A stretch of DNA of 29,218 nt from a virus, in the IMG/VR virus record IMGVR_UViG_3300045962_000016, positions 1-29,218 of that record; one strand, given 5' to 3'. A program made the position numbers and the translations under genes. Each line of letters opens with the position of its first letter. The stretch's first letter is position 1. The notes under the pieces are model-generated. The model ran no database searches, was not told where the DNA came from, and worked only from the letters and a program-made list of their open reading frames with translations. Below are positions 1 to 8,716 of the stretch, piece by piece.

Positions 1-974
1 GTTGATGTTGAAAACGAACATAATCCGGAATCAGTGACAAGTATGTTTAAAACTCCCGCACCTAAATTTGTGAATGTATTAGACCTATCAAAGGTAATAT
101 TTGTTGAACCATTAGACCCTGAATAATAAAATGGTTCTGTACCTCCCGTTATATTAATCGTTACTTCACCATCATTACTATCACAATTTGGACTAACACT
201 AGTTATTGAACCAAACCCAACAGGTAAAACTTCAGAAATTAATTGAGTTTTAGATACTGAACAACCTGTACTATCAGTAACGACAACACCATATGAACCA
301 GCGGTTAAACCTGTTATACTATCTGTAGTCCCACTGTTAGACCATAAATAAGTGTAAGGCGGATTACCTGTTAATCCCGTGATAAATATTTTACCGGAAC
401 TCTCGGCACAACCCGCATCATCAACAGAATAAAACCCATAGTCAATAGTTGTTGAACTTTGAATTATTACCGTTTCAGATTTTCCGGTACAACCTCCACC
501 ATCACTACCAATAACATAATATGTGCTAGCAGATAAACCATTAAAAACAAATTCATTACTAAGTGACGACCCTGAAGTCAGAAACCCGTTAACATTATCA
601 TATAACTCAAACGTCGCAGTGTTATAAAAATTAGTCGTTGTAGCGGTAAGTGAACCGTTATTATCACCACATATCGTGTTATCAATATTAGTAATATCTA
701 TTGTAGTCCCACTTGATATATTAATATTAACAGCTTGTACCGTATTGGTGGGTGCACAACTATCTATGATATTAAAAGTATAGGTTCCCGCAGATAAACT
801 ATTAATAGTATAGCCCGTAACACCGGGACCTAAAGGTATAGTACCTAATGAAGGACTGACCCACTGTATTGTATAATCGGGTGCACTACCTTCAATATCA
901 ATACTAAAACCACCCGAACCATTGTTCAAACAATCACCACTAATACTTGGTAAATATGATAATAGACAACTCAT
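1..974 (-). CDS. Tail/receptor-binding protein with tandem SprB-like repeats (partial, C-terminus off window)
   Basis: My own translation from the ATG at 974 stays open to base 1, giving about 324 residues with the C-terminus missing. The protein falls into about four tandem units of 70-80 residues. Each tends to start with a Cys/Asn/Asp-rich stretch and end with a pattern such as GLTAGSYGVVVTDSTGC, which resembles SprB repeats (PF13573) of Bacteroidota gliding adhesins and surface proteins. The third unit, around residues 170-245, is the clearest, with PPYTYLWSNSGTT ahead of that ending. These beta-sandwich repeats are typically surface-exposed and adhesive. It starts two bases after the stop of the 997-residue tail protein, at the distal end of the structural operon, which fits a fibre, tip or receptor-binding component. 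The repeat call is from sequence; the adhesion role is inference. An A-rich leader and TATAAATA-like sequences lie upstream inside the previous gene. Confidence 0.72.
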   Translation of the reverse strand, partial: MSCLLSYLPSISGDCLNNGSGGFSIDIEGSAPDYTIQWVSPSLGTIPLGPGVTGYTINSLSAGTYTFNIIDSCAPTNTVQAVNINISSGTTIDITNIDNTICGDNNGSLTATTTNFYNTATFELYDNVNGFLTSGSSLSNEFVFNGLSASTYYVIGSDGGGCTGKSETVIIQSSTTIDYGFYSVDDAGCAESSGKIFITGLTGNPPYTYLWSNSGTTDSITGLTAGSYGVVVTDSTGCSVSKTQLISEVLPVGFGSITSVSPNCDSNDGEVTINITGGTEPFYYSGSNGSTNITFDRSNTFTNLGAGVLNILVTDSGLCSFSTS

Positions 975-976
975 TA

Positions 977-3970
977 TTAATTACATAAAATATTTATATT
1001 TATACCGACATTGATTTTAAAATTTGTCCCTGTTTCAGAAACAGAACATATAGGGTTATATACACCAACCTTACTACTCACTAAACTCGATGGGTCTTCA
1101 AAGTAATAATAGTCATAACCTAAATTTTTTAAATCGTTTAAAGACTGAGTTAAGGCGTTATCCCAAACTAAGTTTGACGGTGAACTTAATTGTGGTGTTA
1201 AATACCCCAATCCATTAAAAAAAGGTGTTTCAACAACTAACACATCGTCAATATACAATTCCACATACCAATTAGTTTGTAAACTATTTATAACACAATC
1301 ATCCAACACATATCCATTATCTCCCAAATAATTTGTTAACACCACACCCAATAAAGAACCAAAGTCCTGTATGTCCTCATTCCACGGATATACACTACAA
1401 ACTAACTCTTCAATAGGACAATCAGGTCTAAAAATATTTGTAACTAACTCACATGGGTTACAAGGTACAGGAATCAATTGACACCCTTCTTGTCTTCTCC
1501 ATACCATCTTTTGTCTATGAAATATTGAATTTTCGTATTTAACACCACTATTCCATATTGTGGAAGCGGGTATCATTTGTTCAACTAACCTAACCCAATA
1601 ATCACCGATACCCACAACATATTCAATCATATTTTCATAGTTGAAATTATTACTTTCGATACCTATGTTTTCCTGTGATTGTAAATATTTCCAATACACA
1701 GACTCAAGTGTAGGGTATCCACCTGTTTTACCATTAGAAGTATACATCCTATTTCTAACATTAATCATGTTAATCCAAAATGTTTGAGCGAACTCAAAGA
1801 ATGTTTGAGTCCTTGGTCTTGGCGAAACAGTTGTATCATCAACCCCACCTCTAATAGGTAAATTAATATAATTATCACCTGATATTGGGTACCCATATCT
1901 ATTAGACATATCCCAAACATCATAAACTAAACCTTGAGCCGGATTTAAAAATAAATCAACATTTTTTACATTTAAAACTAATTTATCGTTTTCGGTGTAA
2001 TATACTGCGTTCATCCGACCATCTAAATTACTCCTTAAACCGGTTTCAGTGTCAGTCCAACTTTTATTATTATCAATTTCCTTACGTAAGTTAAACTTAA
2101 CACCCATATATGGAAAATCCTCATATCTATTCAAATATTCTTGACCATAAGTAAACGGCTGTAAAATAGTTTGAAAATCCGGATTGTTCCCACTAAAAAC
2201 GCTGTTAGTTAAATCTACTTTTTCAGGTGACCTATGTTGAGGAGTTGATTCAAACCATCCCGCACCTTTTTGAAAAAAGTATTCACCACCGATTAAAGGT
2301 TTCTGAGGGTACCCATTACTATCTACCGGATATTCTTCTATTTGAACATTGGAATCTTCAATCGTATTACTAGTGGTAAAACCTGTATATTGTACCCCCA
2401 TAATAGAAAAGGTGTTTCCTGATTCTAATATTGGCGTATTAGAAACGTAAGTACCTCCCGATATTTCAGCATATTGTTTATCAAATTCTGTTACACTTAT
2501 TTTTTGGTCGGCTAAATACACATACTCATTAAATTCAACTAAAGCATCAGGAGCACCTATTAATTTCATCAGATACTCAATAGACTTTCTTGTCCCTTTA
2601 GATTTAAATAAGTAACCCGAATTCAATATCAAATTCCTATAATATTCATAGTTAAGCTCATCAGGAGTTTTTTCAGTACTTAAACCACTAAATTGTGATT
2701 GGTCAGTGTTTGAACCCCCAAATACAGAATTTAAAAATTCATCATTACTTATGGGTGAAATATTAGTTTCCCATCCCAATGTTTGTGATAAATTTCTTAA
2801 TAATTGTGAAGGTATATCATTTCCGGTGTTATAATTAACCGAATTCATGTAAGCTAACGCATCTATAAATTTCTTAGATTCATCAAAACTCCTACCATAG
2901 ATTTGTAAAGTTTTTTCAACTTTTTGGTCTGACGTATCAAATTCCTTTAACGAACCTGTTATCATAAATCTAGAAATTATATTAGTTTTATAACTATCAA
3001 ATTCTTGACTTACATCATTTAGTTGAGTTAAATAATTTTGAAATCTAGATGTTAATATGTCTAAATTCCATTGTCCATATAATGGCCAACTAATTCTATT
3101 GGACGCAATACTAAATGTACCATCATCAGATTCTCTCGGAACTTTAAATGTTGCGGTGTAAATAGGTGAAACATCTCGATTAAGTAAATATTTTTCAACT
3201 TCATCAAAATACATACTATATGATTTATTAACCTCAGTATCGTTAGGTCGTATAACTAAATCATCATAGGTAAATGATTGACCTGAAAAAGGATTACCTT
3301 GTACATAAAACTTTAAAATACCTGTACTTAATGACGTTGTTGGCTGTAGACTAGTTAATTTGTATTCCCCACCATTGAGGAATAAAGAATATTTAGTAAA
3401 TTCAACACTAATATTTCTTAGAGGTGATACTTCATTTTCTCTAACATCTAAATTACGTGAAGAATTTGTTGAAAAGTCAACCGAAAATGGGTTTCTTAAT
3501 CTACTAACATTTAACTCTATCTTAGTTTGGTCATATTCACTATAATAAATAATATTATCCGCCGTAATACCTGTAGTGTAATCTATACCCATAGATGTTG
3601 ACTCTATACCTGCAGGAAAATAATTAATAATGTTTTGAACTGATACGGACATTCTTTTAACCATTGAACCGTATTGTGTGAAATTGGTAATTTGAGATAA
3701 ATCAAAATTAGGAAAAACTTTAAAATTCTTTTGGAAAATAAGTCTTGATTCCTCATCACTATTAATACCTAAGTTTTCTAAAGAAATTGGCGTAGAAAAT
3801 GTACCCGTATTAAAGGTCCTATTAACCTTTTCATCGGATGTTGATTTAAACTCGAAATTTCCTTGTGTTAATCCACCTCCGGTAACTGTCTGTAAACCGA
3901 CAATGTTATCTGAGAAAGTACCTTCCCCTGATGGGCCCTGAGGCGGGTAACTATATTTAACTACCGGCAT
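977..3970 (-). CDS. Large baseplate/tail structural protein with gpI-like KGT motif
   Basis: This 997-residue protein has no signal peptide or membrane segment. The middle (roughly residues 320-480) is helical and holds SGYLFKSKGTRKSIEYLMKL at about 450-470. That resembles the 'KGT..aie.llk..g' segment of phage tail protein I and related baseplate wedge-to-fibre connectors. Flanking regions look beta-rich, as in virion proteins. Near the C-terminus five cysteines fall within about 30 residues (about 829-858), which could bind a metal or form disulfides. The start overlaps the preceding stop by one base (TAATG), so the two genes are probably translationally coupled, and the SprB-repeat gene follows two bases after its end. 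A baseplate connector role is inferred from the motif and context. I cannot match it to one T4 protein, although gp7- or gpI-like function is plausible. Confidence 0.6.
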   Translation of the reverse strand: MPVVKYSYPPQGPSGEGTFSDNIVGLQTVTGGGLTQGNFEFKSTSDEKVNRTFNTGTFSTPISLENLGINSDEESRLIFQKNFKVFPNFDLSQITNFTQYGSMVKRMSVSVQNIINYFPAGIESTSMGIDYTTGITADNIIYYSEYDQTKIELNVSRLRNPFSVDFSTNSSRNLDVRENEVSPLRNISVEFTKYSLFLNGGEYKLTSLQPTTSLSTGILKFYVQGNPFSGQSFTYDDLVIRPNDTEVNKSYSMYFDEVEKYLLNRDVSPIYTATFKVPRESDDGTFSIASNRISWPLYGQWNLDILTSRFQNYLTQLNDVSQEFDSYKTNIISRFMITGSLKEFDTSDQKVEKTLQIYGRSFDESKKFIDALAYMNSVNYNTGNDIPSQLLRNLSQTLGWETNISPISNDEFLNSVFGGSNTDQSQFSGLSTEKTPDELNYEYYRNLILNSGYLFKSKGTRKSIEYLMKLIGAPDALVEFNEYVYLADQKISVTEFDKQYAEISGGTYVSNTPILESGNTFSIMGVQYTGFTTSNTIEDSNVQIEEYPVDSNGYPQKPLIGGEYFFQKGAGWFESTPQHRSPEKVDLTNSVFSGNNPDFQTILQPFTYGQEYLNRYEDFPYMGVKFNLRKEIDNNKSWTDTETGLRSNLDGRMNAVYYTENDKLVLNVKNVDLFLNPAQGLVYDVWDMSNRYGYPISGDNYINLPIRGGVDDTTVSPRPRTQTFFEFAQTFWINMINVRNRMYTSNGKTGGYPTLESVYWKYLQSQENIGIESNNFNYENMIEYVVGIGDYWVRLVEQMIPASTIWNSGVKYENSIFHRQKMVWRRQEGCQLIPVPCNPCELVTNIFRPDCPIEELVCSVYPWNEDIQDFGSLLGVVLTNYLGDNGYVLDDCVINSLQTNWYVELYIDDVLVVETPFFNGLGYLTPQLSSPSNLVWDNALTQSLNDLKNLGYDYYYFEDPSSLVSSKVGVYNPICSVSETGTNFKINVGININILCN

Positions 3971-4878
3971 TATTCTGTTATGTTTGTAAAGTTTTTACTA
4001 AAATCGATATCAGAACCTCTGTCCTGCCTAACTTCGTAAAGTAATTCATTAAATTGGTCTCTGATTTCATATAAATTATATTGTTTATAAATGTTATTAT
4101 CTGTGTCGTAAATAGTGTATATACCATCTTCCATAGACTTAGTTTGATTACCGTATAACGATATAGCTAATGTTGATATATCATGTTCAACTATCTCAAT
4201 ATCCATAGTTATAGGGTTAAAAAACGTATTGGTCACTATTATATTTTGATTAGGCTGACCGATATAAGGTACAGCATTAGGCTTATTTGTTGGTGCTGAG
4301 GATGGAGTTAAAGTACAAAAAATCAAATTTGTGTTACTTTCAGTATATCTATATCTAACCGCCTTCTGTGAACTATTAGTTAAATTTTGAACAACCGGCT
4401 CACAAAAAAATGATGACGTTATTAATCTAAAGAAATTAGGTACCTTAGTACCATCATCGTTTAAGTATTCTACTCTAAAACCAACTAACCCCTGAGTAAC
4501 AAATTTATTTCGATATTCAGAAGGTACAGCGTTTAAATCAATAACAATACCCTTAACATTGGGTAAAGATGATAGTACACCACAATCTAAAATAGTTGTC
4601 CTAATTTGAGCGGGTCTAATAAATAAAGTGTAAATACCTAAGGCATTAAATTGTTCAGCCGGTAATCTTAAATTATATAACCCACCTAATATTTCAACAT
4701 CAGGTGACCCACCCGTACTATTGTTATTAAAGTAGGGTTGTAATATTGATGGTGCATCTAACTTAGTTAAAACAAAATTATCAGTTTCATCTCTAGTTGG
4801 TGTATAATTTAAAATTATCTCAACATCTTCGGGACTAACGTCCGCACTTCTTATATTTCCATATGTTCCGACAGCCAT
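3970..4878 (-). CDS. Uncharacterised virion structural protein (302 aa)
   Basis: I do not recognise the family. The protein is 302 residues, soluble and beta-rich, rich in Asn and Thr, with no signal peptide or membrane segment. Its place in an unbroken run of tail genes makes a baseplate or tail-tip role likely. The start ATG follows an A-rich leader (AAAAGATAAAAAATG) and lies 10 bases from a copy of the 12-base candidate late promoter, so this gene may head its own transcript for the last three genes of the block. Its stop overlaps the start of the 997-residue protein by one base. That function is inferred only from position. Confidence 0.55.
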   Translation of the reverse strand: MAVGTYGNIRSADVSPEDVEIILNYTPTRDETDNFVLTKLDAPSILQPYFNNNSTGGSPDVEILGGLYNLRLPAEQFNALGIYTLFIRPAQIRTTILDCGVLSSLPNVKGIVIDLNAVPSEYRNKFVTQGLVGFRVEYLNDDGTKVPNFFRLITSSFFCEPVVQNLTNSSQKAVRYRYTESNTNLIFCTLTPSSAPTNKPNAVPYIGQPNQNIIVTNTFFNPITMDIEIVEHDISTLAISLYGNQTKSMEDGIYTIYDTDNNIYKQYNLYEIRDQFNELLYEVRQDRGSDIDFSKNFTNITE

Positions 4879-4886
4879 TTTTTATC

Positions 4887-4901
4887 TTTTATTATAAATA
4901 C
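4887..4901 (-). promoter_or_regulatory. Candidate phage late promoter core (TATTTATAATAA)
   Basis: On the minus strand this reads GTATTTATAATAAAA, ending 9 bases before the ATG at 4878. The 12-base core TATTTATAATAA also occurs exactly upstream of the genes starting at 17290 and 26735, and with one inserted base before the gene at 14005. All four genes are in structural blocks. It resembles the AT-only late promoter of T4 (TATAAATA) but is not identical. The promoter role is inferred; the short distance to the ATG would mean a very short leader. Confidence 0.5.
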
Positions 4902-4906
4902 TTAAT

Positions 4907-6082
4907 TTATGTTTTTATTACATCAAAAAACTTGTAACCATATTTTTCCAAGTCTCCGACATTATCAACCTCACCTAATCTATTCATAGATTCTAAGGCT
5001 GACATTTTACCTCTTTCAATAAAGACATTTGATTGAATCTCAGCTTCACTAATAACACCCATTAAGACTTCGTTCTTAGTTAAACCTGAACATATAACCA
5101 TATCTTCAGTAATACCCGATGACTCAACAACAAATACCGTAGTCCCATCTGAGTAATCATAATAGTTTACATCATTAATGGTATACGCCGTATATAATCC
5201 GTCATTAGATACACCGTTAACAACTCCGTTAACACCATTGTCTCCTGTGACATTAACCCCAACTTTAAATTTACCACCTAACAGTAATGACTTTTTACCA
5301 TAAACTTGTAAGTCATTTATTGTTGATTCAGTATACCCACTAACAATAAACGGAGTTGTTGTAAAATTAGTAATAGGTGGACCTGAATCACACGACTCAT
5401 CACCGTGAAAAATATAATCATACATTAAAGGTGTTCCTGACCAGCTACCACCTCTAGGTAAAAAATATGCCGTACCATCGGGGTTATTAGCAATAACATT
5501 AGTAAATGGAACTGTTACATCTTTCTTAACAACATTATATCCCCATGGACTAGCACCGGATAACACTATTTTATATACCCCCGAAGAACCATACGTATGT
5601 GTATAATTTAACGGAGTCGTGTTAGTTATTGTTTGAACAGGGGAACCATCACCCCAATCGACATAATAATTAGAAAAACTTAAATACTTTTTAAATTCTT
5701 TATCAGAAGTATTATAAAAATGTACTTGATAAGGTGAAGTTGTTGTCGATGAAAATAAAAAATTACTAATAACCTCTTTTTGAGTTACCGCACCATCAAA
5801 AACTGAATAGTAACCCATATCGTTTGTGGTTTCAGTTAACAAAATAGGTATTGTCAAACCTGTTAATAATGAATCACCGTTAGTCCCACCTGTAAGTATT
5901 TGAGTCATAGATGAGTACACATAAGTCTCACCTGTTTTTGGTGTTATAATAGGTATTACATCAATATCACAACATTCATCATCTATAATGTCATCAGTTA
6001 TGAAACCATCGTTATACTTAACCCCATAAATCGTGTTTATGTTTTCAGGTGATATTTTAATATGAAAAGCTCTATCTGACAT
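4907..6082 (-). CDS. PKD-domain virion protein
   Basis: This 391-residue protein contains a PKD-like immunoglobulin-fold domain at about residues 110-195. The hallmark WGDGS is at 143-147, and the closing strand pattern THTYGSSGVYKIVLSG at 161-176 matches the 'H.Y...G.Y.V.l' signature of PKD domains. Such folds are common in phage tails and in Bacteroidota surface proteins, where they mediate carbohydrate or protein contacts. The rest is beta-rich with repeated Gly/Thr turns and an acidic CC pair near residue 37. It starts two bases after the end of the neighbouring 269-residue gene, so it belongs to the same transcript. A tail-tip or baseplate-decoration role is inferred from fold and context; no catalytic motif is visible. 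Confidence 0.62.
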   Translation of the reverse strand: MSDRAFHIKISPENINTIYGVKYNDGFITDDIIDDECCDIDVIPIITPKTGETYVYSSMTQILTGGTNGDSLLTGLTIPILLTETTNDMGYYSVFDGAVTQKEVISNFLFSSTTTSPYQVHFYNTSDKEFKKYLSFSNYYVDWGDGSPVQTITNTTPLNYTHTYGSSGVYKIVLSGASPWGYNVVKKDVTVPFTNVIANNPDGTAYFLPRGGSWSGTPLMYDYIFHGDESCDSGPPITNFTTTPFIVSGYTESTINDLQVYGKKSLLLGGKFKVGVNVTGDNGVNGVVNGVSNDGLYTAYTINDVNYYDYSDGTTVFVVESSGITEDMVICSGLTKNEVLMGVISEAEIQSNVFIERGKMSALESMNRLGEVDNVGDLEKYGYKFFDVIKT

Positions 6083-6083
6083 A

Positions 6084-6893
6084 TTATTGAGGATTTACAT
6101 ATTCATACCAATTAATCGGTGTATCGGTACCAACTCTATTACCTAGATTATTTTTAATCTGATAAGTTTTTTTATTGTAATCAAGATGAACATCATAATA
6201 AAAATATTCAGAACCTTCAAAAACAAATTTATCTGAAACTATTTGAGATTGTGGAGTATTCATCATTTTAACAAATACCCCTAATCTTGCATCAAAAAAT
6301 TTGGCTGTCATGTGAAATGTATTAATATTTAAGTATTCACTATTCCTTAACCAATAGTAAAAGAAACCTTCTTTATCCCCAACATAATCTAACGAGTATG
6401 ATGGTTTTTTTATATCAACATTAGGTTTAAATATTGACATTGAAACGTTTTCCGTACCCCCTTGTTGAACAGGAATTACGACAGTAAAAAGGTTTTTTTG
6501 ACTAATTGGGTTTTTCGTATCATAAAAATCCAATTTAAAAAACGACTTAGTAAATGGTTTTTCAAAATAGTAAACTTGTTGAGGTATAAATCCCTCGGTT
6601 ATGTAACTGACCTCCCAATCAGAATCTGATGAAGAATTAATATCCGTACCACCAAAAAAATGAAAATCATAGTTAACATTAGTTTTTATTTTTCCTGAAT
6701 TAATAGGAACATATTCTTCATGAGCAAACCTACCCACCTCAAAGTCATCAACACTACCTATAATTTCCTTAATAACTTCAGTTTCAAACTTATCAATACT
6801 ATCATCTTGACCTAAAGAATCCCATTTAATTTCTAAAGGTAAGTTGATGTATTTTCCACCATCTCTCGGTATTTTAAATTTATATTTATTCAC
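6084..6893 (-). CDS. Uncharacterised virion structural protein (269 aa)
   Basis: I do not recognise the family. The 269-residue protein is rich in aromatic residues (many Phe and Tyr), with alternating hydrophobic and polar residues typical of beta-sandwich virion proteins. It has no signal peptide, membrane segment or enzyme motif. The start overlaps the end of the upstream 609-residue gene by 8 bases, and the next gene begins after a 1-base gap, so the three are tightly coupled. A baseplate or tail-associated role is inferred only from the operon. Confidence 0.52.
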   Translation of the reverse strand: MNKYKFKIPRDGGKYINLPLEIKWDSLGQDDSIDKFETEVIKEIIGSVDDFEVGRFAHEEYVPINSGKIKTNVNYDFHFFGGTDINSSSDSDWEVSYITEGFIPQQVYYFEKPFTKSFFKLDFYDTKNPISQKNLFTVVIPVQQGGTENVSMSIFKPNVDIKKPSYSLDYVGDKEGFFYYWLRNSEYLNINTFHMTAKFFDARLGVFVKMMNTPQSQIVSDKFVFEGSEYFYYDVHLDYNKKTYQIKNNLGNRVGTDTPINWYEYVNPQ

Positions 6894-8715
6894 AGTTGTC
6901 TATTAATGGTTCTTGAGTTACACTTTGTTCTATATAATTAGTTCCTTCGGGTATTATTCTGAATATAAAATTTTCATAAGGGTAATGAGTATCGTTTAAA
7001 AATGGGTAATCCACACCAACACCATCAGTATCAATATACCCAAAAGGGTATAAATCTCTCCATATAAATTTATTACCATCGACAGAAAAATATGAATAAT
7101 CAGGTATTCCCGCAACATTTTTTTTGTCACCTTCTTCGATATATCCTGAGTAATCACGTATTTTTAACGAATAGTGAGGTTCATAATAATAACCTAACTG
7201 ATTCTCATTATTATCGGTTTCACTGATATCAAACACAAACTTATTAAATGTAAATTTATGTGTTAATTTAGAAACCACTCTCTCTTTCTGTTCAATATCG
7301 TTCCACTCACACAAATCACCTTCAATTATATCACCACTTTTTAATGACTTTACATAGGTGAAGGGTATAGGTCCATTTAAGGGTCCCGTCTGAACCGGTT
7401 GGGTAGTAGTATAACCACTTAACTCAAAATTAGTTTCAGATAACCCTTCACAAGTACACCACCAAGGTTGTGGGTAACCATTAACTAACGGTTTATTAAA
7501 TTCGTAACCTTGTTTTAACCCGGACTTAAGTGATGGGGTACGAAATAACCCAAAAGTATACCCAAAATAACCTTTCCATATAACACTAAAAAATAATTCA
7601 CTTACAGGTCTCTTTTGATTATCTAAGACACCATTTAAATCAATATCTTTATTGAAAGATAATGTATACGAACCACTACCTTCTATTGTTGAAACTCTTG
7701 ATTTTTTATTTGGGGTAAAGTTTTTACTTTCATACTGTCTTTTAACCCCAAAGGCGTTTTGTTCAAAACCTGCTTTAGTTAGCACTGCTTCACTAACATC
7801 AGTTAATAACTTATGTCTCCTAACATAGTAACTTGAAATTGTCTCACCACTTATATTAATATTGATTATTCTTTTAAAACAACCTATCACTCCGTCATTA
7901 AAAGTAGAACCTGTATAACCCACATTAATTATGTTAAATATATATTCATCAGAACCATAAAAATCATCACCTAAGGACGTAACTTGAAATGTGTTCACCC
8001 CATTATAATTTAAAGGCGTATTTACTCCCGCCACGGTTTCCGATAATTCAACATACTCACCAACAGATAAATTATGTTTAACTACAGAACGAAAAGAAAT
8101 AACATCTAAACCTTTACTAGTGGTGTTTTTAATTATAAATGGTAATCCATCAGATACGTTCCATTCAAATGGTTGGGGAATCGTTAACCCATATCCATCA
8201 AAATAACACTGAAGAGTTTTTTCATATAAATTATCATAAGGATACGAAACAAAATGATTCCAATTATAGGTTGAGGCACTTTTAGCAACAAAATCAATAT
8301 GGTTATCAGGTGGAGCGGTATAACCTGTAACATTATAATCATTCCTTATAAAATCAAACTCATTATATTGTAAAAATCCTTTCCAAAATACCGCAGAACT
8401 TCCTGATGCACACTGTTCTAACAAATCATCAGTAGCATCAACATAAGATATGTTATTTTCTAAAGGTTCATAGTTGGTAGCACCTGTGTATGCGTTTTTA
8501 AATATTAATGAAAATTTACCACTAGGTCTAAAAACAGTAGAACTCTGTCTTTCGTCATCATAAACTTGTTGTAGATTTATATTTACCGACCTATCGAACT
8601 CATCATTAATTTTATTATTCTGAACTAAAGGCACATTCAAGTATAATTCAGTTTCAGGTGCCGACTTATACCTCAATGAACCTAAAACAATCGTAGTATC
8701 AATTCTATTACCCAT
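6886..8715 (-). CDS. Uncharacterised large virion structural protein (609 aa)
   Basis: I do not recognise the family. The 609-residue protein is soluble and predicted mostly beta, with an even spread of Tyr, Phe, Gly and Asn and no signal peptide or membrane helix. The stretch around residues 195-300 (for example VVKHNLSVGEYVEL) resembles the small beta-barrel pieces common in baseplate proteins, but this is only an impression. Its ATG follows the stop of the 1762-residue gene after one base, and its end overlaps the next gene by 8 bases. A tail-tip or baseplate role is inferred from position. A TATAAATA sequence, identical to the T4 late promoter core, lies 22-29 bases upstream of the start. 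Confidence 0.53.
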   Translation of the reverse strand: MGNRIDTTIVLGSLRYKSAPETELYLNVPLVQNNKINDEFDRSVNINLQQVYDDERQSSTVFRPSGKFSLIFKNAYTGATNYEPLENNISYVDATDDLLEQCASGSSAVFWKGFLQYNEFDFIRNDYNVTGYTAPPDNHIDFVAKSASTYNWNHFVSYPYDNLYEKTLQCYFDGYGLTIPQPFEWNVSDGLPFIIKNTTSKGLDVISFRSVVKHNLSVGEYVELSETVAGVNTPLNYNGVNTFQVTSLGDDFYGSDEYIFNIINVGYTGSTFNDGVIGCFKRIININISGETISSYYVRRHKLLTDVSEAVLTKAGFEQNAFGVKRQYESKNFTPNKKSRVSTIEGSGSYTLSFNKDIDLNGVLDNQKRPVSELFFSVIWKGYFGYTFGLFRTPSLKSGLKQGYEFNKPLVNGYPQPWWCTCEGLSETNFELSGYTTTQPVQTGPLNGPIPFTYVKSLKSGDIIEGDLCEWNDIEQKERVVSKLTHKFTFNKFVFDISETDNNENQLGYYYEPHYSLKIRDYSGYIEEGDKKNVAGIPDYSYFSVDGNKFIWRDLYPFGYIDTDGVGVDYPFLNDTHYPYENFIFRIIPEGTNYIEQSVTQEPLIDNCE

Positions 8716-8716
8716 A

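Noticed and set aside
991-1004. Two overlapping TATAAATA boxes before the SprB-repeat gene as a definite late promoter
   Set aside because: AT-only 8-mers are common by chance here and the site lies inside the preceding gene, so I mention it only in the gene entry.
3360-3545. Short plus-strand frames opposite the tail genes (also 11076-11258, 15751-15936, 22025-22252, 23259-23489 and 27724-27930)
   Set aside because: They lie wholly or mostly inside strong minus-strand genes, have no promoter or leader, and resemble no known protein.
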